From: an uncultured Eubacteriales bacterium
GTDB taxonomy: Bacteria > Bacillota > Clostridia > Oscillospirales > Acutalibacteraceae
Assembly (NCBI GenBank): GCA_934457115.1
Contig: CAKSHI010000005.1
Location: 37,991 to 101,990 of the forward strand
Direction of reading: 5' to 3'
DNA length: 64,000 bases
The position numbers and the translations under genes were made by a program. Positions within the stretch are counted from its first letter, which is position 1. The number at the start of each line of letters is the position of its first letter. The notes under the pieces were generated by a model. That model was not told where the DNA came from. It worked only from the letters and a program-made list of their open reading frames with translations, and searched no databases. Below are positions 9,405-17,297 of the stretch, piece after piece.

Positions 9405-10605
9405 TAAATTCACTTTCCTTTTTATCTAAAGTTAAATATAGTTTGCCGTCTTTTAACTTTAATATAATATTTTTATCGGCTTGATCAATACTTTTTATTA
9501 TGTTGTTAGAGCTGTTATACGCAATGGCATACCCTCGAGACAATACATTGAGAGGGCTTAGTGCGTTTAATTTAGATATTAATTCTCTATATTCTCCAGT
9601 CAGACGAGAAAGTTTAATTTCTAAAAGTTCTTTTATTTTATTATGCCTTATAGAAAGTTCAAGTAACTTTTCTTGAAGCTTTATATTAGGCGAAATAAGA
9701 TTTTTAGAGATATGATCAAGTTCTATTTTATTATTGTTAATACGCATAATAAGATTTCTTTTTAGATAAGATCTAAGTTCATTAATTTCATATATAAGAT
9801 CATTTATGTCAGGCGTAGCCAATTCTGCGGCTGCAGATGGGGTAGGAGCTCTTAAATCTGCGACAAAATCGCATATTGTAAAGTCTGTTTCATGCCCGAC
9901 AGCTGAAATAATTGGTATTTTAGAATTAAATACTGCCCTTGCAACGGATTCATCATTAAATGCCCAAAGGTCTTCAATTGAACCTCCGCCTCTGCCTACT
10001 ATTAGGACATCACATGCTTTTAATTTGTTGAATCTTTTTATAGCTTCGCATATTTGCTTAGGTGCTTCCTCACCTTGAACTAGGGTATTGCAAACTATAA
10101 GCGTGGCGAGTGGAAATCTTCTTGAAATAACATTTTCTATGTCTCTAATTGCAGCACCCGATTTTGAAGTTACTATACCTATTCTTTGAGGTATTCTTGG
10201 CAAGGGCTTTTTCTTTTCAATATCGAAAAGACCCTCTTTTGAGAGTTTATCTTTTAATTGCTCAAAAGCTAAATTTAATTCCCCAATGCCTTCTGGTTTG
10301 ATATCCTCGACATAGACTTGGTATTGGCCTGTACTTTCATATATACCTACGTGTCCTCTTATCAAAACTTTCATACCGTTTTCTAAATTGAAGCGAACAT
10401 TTCTTGCAAATGATGAAAACATTACGGCTCTTAATGATGATGTATCATCTTTTAAAGAAAAATATATGTGTCCTGATTTATAATGATTGGATAAATTTGA
10501 AATTTCACCAACTAAGAATACAGTTGATAAATTTTCATCACTTTCAAAAATAGATTTTAGGTAATAATTGAGCTGCGATACTGTGAGTACTGTTATTTCT
10601 TTCAT
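9382..10605 (-). CDS. xseA: Exodeoxyribonuclease VII large subunit
   Basis: Catalytic subunit of the ATP-independent single-strand exonuclease. 407 residues: N-terminal OB fold (LTVSQLNYYLKSIFESDE, VFLVGEISN, GHIYFSLKD), then the catalytic domain with GIVTSKSGAAIRDI, GRGGGSIEDLWAFND and HETDFTICDFVADLRAPTPS, followed by a long coiled-coil C-terminus. Its start overlaps the stop of the upstream Kae1-like gene by 4 bases (ATGA), indicating translational coupling. Confidence 0.97.
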   Translation of the reverse strand: MKEITVLTVSQLNYYLKSIFESDENLSTVFLVGEISNLSNHYKSGHIYFSLKDDTSSLRAVMFSSFARNVRFNLENGMKVLIRGHVGIYESTGQYQVYVEDIKPEGIGELNLAFEQLKDKLSKEGLFDIEKKKPLPRIPQRIGIVTSKSGAAIRDIENVISRRFPLATLIVCNTLVQGEEAPKQICEAIKRFNKLKACDVLIVGRGGGSIEDLWAFNDESVARAVFNSKIPIISAVGHETDFTICDFVADLRAPTPSAAAELATPDINDLIYEINELRSYLKRNLIMRINNNKIELDHISKNLISPNIKLQEKLLELSIRHNKIKELLEIKLSRLTGEYRELISKLNALSPLNVLSRGYAIAYNSSNNIIKSIDQADKNIILKLKDGKLYLTLDKKESEFNEKETDI

Positions 10606-11543
10606 TTATTTTCCGCCTTTAATGATGCTAAAATTGCAGTTCCTACCGCATTGTCGGAAGAAAAATAGGGTTTTGCAAAAATAGCATTATACTTTTCTTT
10701 AAAACAATCTTTTATATAGGTATTAGACATGACGCCCCCTGCAAAAACTATAGGAATGTTACCATAAGAGCATAATAGCCTTTCAACCATTTTATCCAAT
10801 GTATTTTTAATATATACCAAAGCATACTTTGCAATTTTGGCAGGATCCTCATTATTTTTAAGCATAGTCATGCACTTGTTTTCGACTCCTGAAAGGCAAC
10901 AATCTGCCTTTTCTTTTATGGATACTCTAATGTTAAAATCGTCTTTTGAATATCCTAATGAAAGTTTTTCCAGTTCAGGACCGGAGGGAAATTTAAGCCC
11001 CAACATATTTCCAACACGGTCCACAACTTGGCCTGCATTAAGATCTAAGGTTTTAGCTATTATTTCACAGCTTATGATGTTATCCTTAGATGGTTTTACG
11101 ATAATAGCCTCAGTAGTTCCGCCGGAAACATGAAACGCTAGAAACTCTTTTTCTATAAGGTCGAGTCTTTCTGCAGAATACAAGGCTGAAACTATATGGC
11201 CTGCTTGGTGAGAAAAAGTATATAGCGGGACTTTTAATGCTGCGGCTATTACCCTTGAAGCTAAAATTCCAACTTCAAAGCAGGGCATATAGGATCCTTC
11301 AACATCTCTTGGAGACTTAGATACTCCTATAGCGTTGATAGGTGTGTCTATTTTAGAAAAGAGTTCTTCTAATTTTGGCGAGAGTTCTTTTATATGTTGA
11401 AACACCGCATCACTTTGCCTAAGTCCTTTTTGGCCGGGCTTCACATCTAGAATTTTTTTAATACTTATAACCTCGCCGTTACTTTTGTAAAGAGCGGCGG
11501 AGGTGGTATAGTTGCTGGTATCTATTCCAATAAAACTATTCAT
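10602..11543 (-). CDS. Kae1/TsaD-like paralogue (ASKHA fold), function unknown
   Basis: A 313-residue protein of the Kae1/TsaD superfamily: FIGIDTSNYTTSAALY at the N-terminus, the metal-binding HQAGH (HxxxH) motif, and AFHVSGGTTEAII, AGQVVDRVGNMLGLKFPSGPELE and VFAGGVMSN. TsaD itself is the essential tRNA t6A37 enzyme; this clostridial relative between nusB and xseA is shorter and divergent (for example SGGTTE where TsaD has SGGHT), so it is probably a second paralogue rather than the t6A enzyme. It overlaps nusB by 8 bases and xseA by 4. Substrate unknown. Confidence 0.8.
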   Translation of the reverse strand: MNSFIGIDTSNYTTSAALYKSNGEVISIKKILDVKPGQKGLRQSDAVFQHIKELSPKLEELFSKIDTPINAIGVSKSPRDVEGSYMPCFEVGILASRVIAAALKVPLYTFSHQAGHIVSALYSAERLDLIEKEFLAFHVSGGTTEAIIVKPSKDNIISCEIIAKTLDLNAGQVVDRVGNMLGLKFPSGPELEKLSLGYSKDDFNIRVSIKEKADCCLSGVENKCMTMLKNNEDPAKIAKYALVYIKNTLDKMVERLLCSYGNIPIVFAGGVMSNTYIKDCFKEKYNAIFAKPYFSSDNAVGTAILASLKAENK

Positions 11544-11943
11544 GTTTGGTATTCATTTCTTTATATACGCCGGATAGGATTCCGTTTATAAAAGAGGCAT
11601 CCTTTTGAGAACCGTATAATTTGACAAGATTAATTGCCTCGTTGATAGAAACACTTTGAGGGATGTCTTTTTCATAAAGCATTTCATATATTGAAAGTCT
11701 TAGGGCTGAGAGCATAACTCTCGATAAACGATTTCTTTTCCAACCTATTGAATTATTGTCGATAAGTTCATCGATTTCGTCTTTGTGCTGTTTAACACCG
11801 TTGAAAGCTCTTATTGAGAAATTTGATATTTCCAAATCTCTTGCAAGTTGGGCTGATTTTATAATTTCTTCTAAAGATTCATCTTTAAATGTACTTTCGA
11901 AGATAAGCAAAAAAGCTTGTTCTCTTTGCTCGTATCTGTTCAT
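11536..11943 (-). CDS. nusB: Transcription antitermination factor NusB
   Basis: Forms, with NusE (ribosomal protein S10), the antitermination complex on rRNA transcripts. The 135-residue all-helical protein shows R-E-QAFLLIFE near the start, RLSRVMLSALRLSIYEMLY and the typical late PQSVSINEAINLVKLYG...SFINGIL. AAAGGATGG precedes the ATG. It is the first gene of the ten-gene minus-strand operon ending with recN. Confidence 0.96.
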   Translation of the reverse strand: MNRYEQREQAFLLIFESTFKDESLEEIIKSAQLARDLEISNFSIRAFNGVKQHKDEIDELIDNNSIGWKRNRLSRVMLSALRLSIYEMLYEKDIPQSVSINEAINLVKLYGSQKDASFINGILSGVYKEMNTKHE

Positions 11944-12154
11944 TTATTTCCATCCTTTAAATTGGTAATTTTAGTAAAGCAATACTAACCCATTATTATT
12001 TATATAATATTATATCATAAAGTTTATTTTATTAAAATAGCCAATAAAAATAAATTCCTTTTTTGTTGGATACAGTCGAGGTCTTTTATATCTAAGAAAA
12101 ATGTATTATAATAATAATGTATGATTTAAAGGAATTTAAAAGGGGTTATATGAA

Positions 12155-12607
12155 ATGGAAAAAAACAAAGTCAAGGTAAATATCTGCAATACCGATTATA
12201 CAATAATATCCGAGGACAGTCCTGAATATGTGTTGTCGATTGCAGAAGAAGTAGATAAAGAAATGAATAATATATTAAAAAATAATACTCGCTTTTCAGT
12301 CACCATGGTGGCGGTATTGAGTGCGCTTCAATATTGCGACGATCTCCATAAGTCAATAAGAGATTGCGATAACATAAGAAATCAATTAAGGGATTATCTT
12401 GAGGATAACGCATCTTTGAAAATAGAGATTAACAAAATGAAGGAAGAAAATATTAATCTTAAAAAGGAGATTCAGTCTCTTAGAAAGAGATTATCTAATG
12501 AACAATCGAGCTCCTACAGCGGCAAAGATGTACCATTAGTGCCGGTACCGCTTGAGGATGAATCTAAGCAAGCAAGTATTGATGTTGACATCGAAGAAGA
12601 GATTTAG
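12155..12607 (+). CDS. zapA: Cell division protein ZapA
   Basis: FtsZ-ring associated protein. The first 95 residues match ZapA (KNKVKVNICNTDYTIISED, EYVLSIAEEVDKEM, followed by the dimerisation helix). A coiled coil continues to about residue 120 and a flexible acidic tail of about 30 residues follows, longer than in most homologues (150 residues against about 90-110). ATG with AAAGGGG 9 bases upstream. A second out-of-frame ATG lies 5 bases earlier. It is 14 bases upstream of dut and divergent from the nusB operon. Confidence 0.88.
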   Translation: MEKNKVKVNICNTDYTIISEDSPEYVLSIAEEVDKEMNNILKNNTRFSVTMVAVLSALQYCDDLHKSIRDCDNIRNQLRDYLEDNASLKIEINKMKEENINLKKEIQSLRKRLSNEQSSSYSGKDVPLVPVPLEDESKQASIDVDIEEEI

Positions 12608-12621
12608 AAAGGAAGCTTGTA

Positions 12622-13065
12622 TTGAACGATTATCTTAAAGTTATGAAAACGAATCCATCAGCCATTCTTCCTAAAAGAGCGACGGATGGTTCTGCGGGTT
12701 ATGACCTCTTTGTATGCATTGAAGAGCCTATGATTATAAAACCGGGTGAGTCTTGTATATTTCCAACGGGGATTGCTATCGAGATAGATGATTCTATGTA
12801 TGTTGGATTAGTATTTGCAAGGAGCGGACTTTCGATAAAACATGGGATTACTCTTTCAAATGCAGTTGGGGTTATTGACAGTGATTATCGAGGTGAGATT
12901 GCTGTTTCTCTCTACAACACAAGTTTGGTTCCCTATAAGGTCGAACCGTTTGAGAGAGTGGCACAACTTGTTATTATGCCTATAATTACACCAAAAATTT
13001 TAGAAGTTGATACTCTTAATGATACTTCTAGGGGAAGCGGTGGCTTTGGATCCACGGGTAAGTAA
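12622..13065 (+). CDS. dut: dUTP diphosphatase
   Basis: Hydrolyses dUTP to dUMP, keeping uracil out of DNA. The 147-residue trimeric-type dUTPase has all five motifs: GSAGYDLF, ARSGLSIKHGI, GVIDSDYRGEI, PFERVAQLVI and the C-terminal RGSGGFGSTG arm. Start codon TTG with AAAGGAAG about 7 bases upstream; no better in-frame start exists. It ends just before a strong terminator. Confidence 0.96.
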   Translation: MNDYLKVMKTNPSAILPKRATDGSAGYDLFVCIEEPMIIKPGESCIFPTGIAIEIDDSMYVGLVFARSGLSIKHGITLSNAVGVIDSDYRGEIAVSLYNTSLVPYKVEPFERVAQLVIMPIITPKILEVDTLNDTSRGSGGFGSTGK

Positions 13066-13072
13066 TTTTTTG

Positions 13073-13105
13073 AATATAGCTGCACTATTTAGTGCAGCTA
13101 TATTT
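13073..13105 (+). terminator. Terminator after dut
   Basis: A perfect 14-bp stem (13073-13086 with 13091-13104) with a 4-base loop ends the zapA-dut unit; the following sequence is T/A-rich. Confidence 0.8.
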
Positions 13106-13179
13106 ATATAGGTTGATGAGTTTAACATATATTATAGAGCTTGGGGTGAAAGTTTTATTAAAATTATATATGTATATAT

Positions 13180-13208
13180 TTGAATTATATAAAGAATGTT
13201 GATATAAT
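13180..13208 (+). promoter_or_regulatory. Sigma-A promoter of the sfp operon
   Basis: TTGAAT (13180-13185) and TATAAT (13203-13208) are 17 bases apart; the transcript would begin near 13215, about 25 bases before the sfp ATG. Confidence 0.65.
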
Positions 13209-13239
13209 TATATAAATACCAACTATGAGGAGCCCTTAG

Positions 13240-13911
13240 ATGATATTTGTCTATTTATTTGATGTATCTAAAGTTGATATTGATATCAAAGACTATGAGT
13301 GTTTAATTTCTAAACATCGTCAAGTTAAGGTTAATAACTGCAAATGCTATAGAGATAAGCTTTTATCTTTATTTGTGGAAATACTGCTGAATTATGGGAT
13401 TAATCAAAACTTTCCACAAATGAAGATACCCGCTGTCTATAAAATAAGTCCAAATGGGATGCCTTATTTTGATGATGAAAAAATTACATTTAGTTTATCA
13501 CATTCCGGCGATTATGCTGCATGTGCGATATCTAACGATGAAATAGGAGTTGATATACAAAAAGTTAGGGATGTAAATTTAAAAATTTCAAAAAAGGTGT
13601 TTACTAAATCTGAAAATACTGTTTTGTCTTCAAGACAAAACAAAACCAATGAGTTTTTTAGGCTATGGGTATTAAAGGAAAGCTATATGAAGGCTAAAGG
13701 TTTAGGTTTTAGACTTGGATTTAAAAGCTTTAATGTAGACAAAAAGGATGACACTACTAAGGAATATTCTTTCTATAATTTAAACGCTCCAAGGGGATAT
13801 AATTTGGCTGTATGTAAACGAGGTGAAGTTGATAAATTAAAAGTAGCTTACGTGAATATTGACCAAATAAACGTGTTAAGAAATAGCATGGATAAACAAA
13901 CTCTCGCATAA
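13240..13911 (+). CDS. 4'-phosphopantetheinyl transferase, Sfp type
   Basis: Transfers phosphopantetheine from CoA to a carrier-protein serine. The 223-residue (Sfp-sized, pseudodimeric) protein has FSLSHSGDYAACAIS, the Mg-binding IGVDIQ motif and FFRLWVLKESYMKAKGLG (W-x-x-KE-S/A). ATG with GAGGAG upstream. No polyketide or peptide synthetase is in the window, so it may serve fatty-acid ACP or a system elsewhere. It is followed closely by the symporter gene. Confidence 0.9.
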   Translation: MIFVYLFDVSKVDIDIKDYECLISKHRQVKVNNCKCYRDKLLSLFVEILLNYGINQNFPQMKIPAVYKISPNGMPYFDDEKITFSLSHSGDYAACAISNDEIGVDIQKVRDVNLKISKKVFTKSENTVLSSRQNKTNEFFRLWVLKESYMKAKGLGFRLGFKSFNVDKKDDTTKEYSFYNLNAPRGYNLAVCKRGEVDKLKVAYVNIDQINVLRNSMDKQTLA

Positions 13912-13945
13912 GAATAACTAAAGATTGTCTTTTGGAGGGAGTTTT

Positions 13946-15331
13946 TTGGATTATATCTTAGAAGGAATCAAGAGTATAAATGATGTCATCAACGGTATCG
14001 TTTGGGGACCTTATATGCTCTTGTTTTTGTTGTTTGTCGGTCTTTTTTTTACAGTTTGTTCAGGCTTTTTTCAAGTAAAGCACTTTAGGCTTTGTTTTAA
14101 AAACACTATAGGTTCACTTTTTAAAATCGGCAGTAAACAAAAAGAAAATAAGCAAGGAATATCTGCTTTCCAAGCGATGACAACAGCCTTAGCGGGTGCT
14201 ATCGGCACAGGAAATGTGGTAGGTGTGGCGACAGCAATTGCTTTAGGTGGACCCGGCTCTATTTTTTGGATGTGGATTGCCGCAATTGTTGGCATGATGA
14301 CTATATTTGCGGAAAATGTACTTGGGGTAAAATATAGAAAGGTAAATTCTAAAGGTGAAGTCGTTGGCGGACCTATGTATTATATTGAATACGGTTTAAA
14401 ACAAAAATGGCTTGCTGCTTTATTTGCGATTTTTTGTATTTTTGCTACTCTTGGTATGGGGAATATGACGCAGGCTAATTCTATAGCTGCTGCTATGAAG
14501 GAGTCATTCTCATTTGAGCCCAAGTATACGGGAGTAGTGTTATGTATTATTTCAGGACTTATAATTTTTGGCGGGATTAATAGAATTGCAAAGTTCAGTG
14601 AAAAAATAGTCCCTATAATGGCCGGGTTTTATATCATTGGAGGTCTAATTGTTATTATACATAACGCAAATGCATTGCCATCGGTTTTTAGAGATATTTT
14701 TACAAGTGCATTTTCCTTTAAATCCGCATTTGGCGGAGCGGCAGGGATTACAGCCCTTAAGGCGATGAAATACGGTATTTCAAGAGGGGTATTTTCAAAT
14801 GAGGCCGGCCTTGGAAGTTCACCTATAGTATATGCCTCATCTTCTGAAAAGGATCCCGTGATACAAGGAATGTGGGGAATATTTCAAGTGTTTTTTGATA
14901 CTATTATAGGCTGCAGCATTACTGCCTTATGTATATTGTCATCCGGTATACCCACGGCAAACAGAAATGGTGCCGAGCTTAGTAATTTAGCTTTTGCAAG
15001 TGTTTTTGGAAGATTTGGCTCTGTCTTTGTTGCGATATCTATCACTTTGTTTGCATTTGCAACTATAACAAGTTGGTATTTTTACGGCGAAAAAAGTTTA
15101 GAGTATCTTATAGGCGATAAATACAATGTAATTTTCAAGTCATTATATATAGTCATGATATTATTTGCTTGTGTGATAGATCTAAATTTAGTTTGGGAAT
15201 TGTCCGATACATTTAACGGTCTTATGGCTATACCGAACTTGATTGCATTGATGTTATTATCCAAAGAGGTAATAGGGGAAATAAGGAAATATGATAAATA
15301 CTTAAAAAATAAGAGGTGTAAAAATGAGTAA
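13946..15331 (+). CDS. Alanine/glycine:cation symporter, AGCS family
   Basis: Sodium- or proton-coupled amino-acid carrier with about 10-11 membrane helices, 461 residues. The family signature QAMTTALAGAIGTGNVVGVA is present, followed by GGPGSIFWMWIAA and, later, ANRNGAELS. The start is taken as TTG at 13946, which has GGAGGGAG 7 bases upstream; an earlier in-frame TTG at 13925 lies upstream of that site. It overlaps the following CDF gene by 8 bases. Confidence 0.93.
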   Translation: MDYILEGIKSINDVINGIVWGPYMLLFLLFVGLFFTVCSGFFQVKHFRLCFKNTIGSLFKIGSKQKENKQGISAFQAMTTALAGAIGTGNVVGVATAIALGGPGSIFWMWIAAIVGMMTIFAENVLGVKYRKVNSKGEVVGGPMYYIEYGLKQKWLAALFAIFCIFATLGMGNMTQANSIAAAMKESFSFEPKYTGVVLCIISGLIIFGGINRIAKFSEKIVPIMAGFYIIGGLIVIIHNANALPSVFRDIFTSAFSFKSAFGGAAGITALKAMKYGISRGVFSNEAGLGSSPIVYASSSEKDPVIQGMWGIFQVFFDTIIGCSITALCILSSGIPTANRNGAELSNLAFASVFGRFGSVFVAISITLFAFATITSWYFYGEKSLEYLIGDKYNVIFKSLYIVMILFACVIDLNLVWELSDTFNGLMAIPNLIALMLLSKEVIGEIRKYDKYLKNKRCKNE

Positions 15332-16232
15332 GGAATCCACAAAATCAATAAAATTTGCTTTCTTTCTTAATTTAGGCTTTTCTATATTTGAGATGGTAGG
15401 TGGTATACTGGTAAACAGTATATCTATAATATCAGATTCAATACATGACTTTGGCGATGCACTTTCTATAGCGATAACTTGGTTTTTAGACAAAAAGTCT
15501 GCCAAAAAACCGGATGCGAAGTACACTTATGGATATTTAAGATTTTCTATTTTAGGAGCACTTATTAATTCTGTAGTTCTTTTGGTAGGCTCATTGATAA
15601 TGGTTTATAATGCGGTGCCGAGGTTGATAAATCCGCAGAGGGTAGATTATGACGGTGTGCTTATATTAGCGATAATAGGTCTTGTGATAAATGGGCTTGG
15701 TGCATATAGGACAGCAAGAGGCGAAGCTATAAGTGAAAGGACAGTAAGTCTTCACTTGCTTGAAGATGTTTTAGGCTGGGCATCTGTTTTGATATGCAGT
15801 GTATTTATGAAGATCTTTGATTTACCAATATTAGATCCTATATTGTCAATTTTAATTTCTTGTTTTATATTATTTAACGTATTTAAAAATTTAAGAAAGA
15901 TATTTGAAGTCTTTCTTGAAAAGGCGCCTGAATTTGATTTTGATGGCGTAAAAGCTGAGATATTAGAAAATCCATCAATTATTGATATGCATCATTTTCA
16001 TCTATGGACGTTGGATTCAATTAACAAATATGCCACACTACATATCGTAGTTAAAGATGGTGTTACTCAAGAAGAGATATCATCAATAAAGAAATATGTA
16101 AAGGATGAATTTGCAGAGCATGGTGTAGTCCATACCACAGTGGAAGTAGAATTTGAAAATGAGCACTGCGGTGAAGTAAATTGTGTTATAAAAAATGTAC
16201 CAAGTGCATCTCATCATCACCATCATCATTAA
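15324..16232 (+). CDS. Cation diffusion facilitator (Zn/Co/Cd efflux) with natural C-terminal hexahistidine
   Basis: 302-residue CDF transporter, six helices plus a cytoplasmic domain. Metal-site motifs are SDSIHDFGDAL in helix 2 and HLLEDVLGW in helix 5, the HD-HD pattern expected for zinc exporters. The C-terminal domain contains DMHHFHLWTL. The protein ends in six consecutive histidines (297-302) just before the stop, presumably a metal-binding tail. GAGGTG precedes the ATG, and the start overlaps the symporter end by 8 bases, so the two membrane proteins are cotranscribed although their substrates differ. Confidence 0.94.
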   Translation: MSKESTKSIKFAFFLNLGFSIFEMVGGILVNSISIISDSIHDFGDALSIAITWFLDKKSAKKPDAKYTYGYLRFSILGALINSVVLLVGSLIMVYNAVPRLINPQRVDYDGVLILAIIGLVINGLGAYRTARGEAISERTVSLHLLEDVLGWASVLICSVFMKIFDLPILDPILSILISCFILFNVFKNLRKIFEVFLEKAPEFDFDGVKAEILENPSIIDMHHFHLWTLDSINKYATLHIVVKDGVTQEEISSIKKYVKDEFAEHGVVHTTVEVEFENEHCGEVNCVIKNVPSASHHHHHH

Positions 16233-16270
16233 AAATAACGGCCGAGTTTTTATAAACTCGGCCGTTATTT
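16233..16270 (+). terminator. Terminator after the CDF gene
   Basis: A perfect 17-bp stem (16233-16249 with 16254-16270) begins immediately after the stop codon. Confidence 0.9.
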
Positions 16271-16301
16271 AGTTATAACAATCTTGAAAAGACTATAAAA
16301 A

Positions 16302-16338
16302 CCTCGAATGATGTACAAAATATCACTCGAGGCTTTTT
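16302..16338. terminator. Second, probably bidirectional terminator facing the cysteine-rich gene
   Basis: 13-base arms (16302-16314 with 16320-16332) pair with one mismatch or wobble; T runs occur on both strands beyond the arms, so it can end the minus-strand gene and back up the upstream terminator. Confidence 0.75.
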
Positions 16339-16384
16339 AACTTATTTTATCCAAAATAATGGTAGTAAAATTAGCAATATTATT

Positions 16385-17218
16385 TTAACAAGTTGGTTTG
16401 TGACGATGACATCCACATGAAGGATTATCTAGGTCTGTTATTTTTGGTGGAAAAAATTCATCAGTTGGGAAGTCTATTTTACTAAATAGTTCACAAGGAT
16501 TATCGGAAGTGGTTACACATTCCTTTTCAGGGATACAGAAATCATATGAAGGTATAAGCATTTGGACATTGCGTTCGATTTGAACGATAGTGAATAGGCC
16601 TATAGTAACATATACTGTTTTGCAGCCACCCTTGCACGAGAAGTCCCCACCGTATTTTTTACAAATGCAGGAAGGTATCCTACATTCCGGTTTACAATGT
16701 TGCTTCATTTCGCAAAGACGAACTGCTAAGCCTATTGGTTCTGCAACTTGAACAGTTGCCTTTGGTAAATTTTTTACGGGGGCATTTTGATTATCTAATT
16801 CCTCAAAAGCATAGTCAGAACTATATACTTTAACATTACCTTCGCTGCCGTATAAGATTACCTTTTTATTGAAAATTGATAATCCGGTAACTTGAATTGG
16901 TAAAGCTGCAGGTGCTAGGAATACATCCAATGATACTTCAAAGAAAAATGTCATATCAACAGAATAAAATCCCTTGTGGAAAGCTACCGGCTCTAAATCA
17001 ATGTATACAGTACAAACATCGACATCACGTAACCTAACGTTACAAGCTTGATCAATTGTATTTTGACTGCATTCAGTGAAATAAACTTTTAAATCTTCCA
17101 AACAATCTTTATCAGCACAAGAATCATACACTCTATATGCATCTATACAAACTGCTTCTTTAAAGCATCCTTGGTCTGAATTATCTTGGTAATTTCTTTC
17201 GAAACCGCTATCAGCCAT
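16385..17218 (-). CDS. Conserved clostridial cysteine-rich protein, function unknown
   Basis: A 277-residue protein with about twenty cysteines, no signal peptide and no clear membrane segment. Cysteines cluster in three zones: residues 18-69 (CFKEAVCIDAYRVYDSC), a middle set (LCEMKQHCKPECRIPSCIC, then SCKGGC), and the C-terminus (FCIPEKEC, CGCHRHKPTC). Between them are hydrophobic beta-like stretches. I recall proteins beginning FKEAVCIDAYRVYDSCADKDCLED as a conserved hypothetical family of Clostridia; no function is known to me. A perfect AGGAGG site precedes the ATG. It is monocistronic between a terminator and pcrA. Possible roles are metal binding or a disulfide-linked coat; neither is shown. 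Confidence 0.75.
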   Translation of the reverse strand: MADSGFERNYQDNSDQGCFKEAVCIDAYRVYDSCADKDCLEDLKVYFTECSQNTIDQACNVRLRDVDVCTVYIDLEPVAFHKGFYSVDMTFFFEVSLDVFLAPAALPIQVTGLSIFNKKVILYGSEGNVKVYSSDYAFEELDNQNAPVKNLPKATVQVAEPIGLAVRLCEMKQHCKPECRIPSCICKKYGGDFSCKGGCKTVYVTIGLFTIVQIERNVQMLIPSYDFCIPEKECVTTSDNPCELFSKIDFPTDEFFPPKITDLDNPSCGCHRHKPTC

Positions 17219-17297
17219 AAGAAGTCCTCCTATCTATAAGTAAAGGAAATTGTTTTCAATACATCTTATGGTGAATTTGGGGTTAATGTTACTTAAT

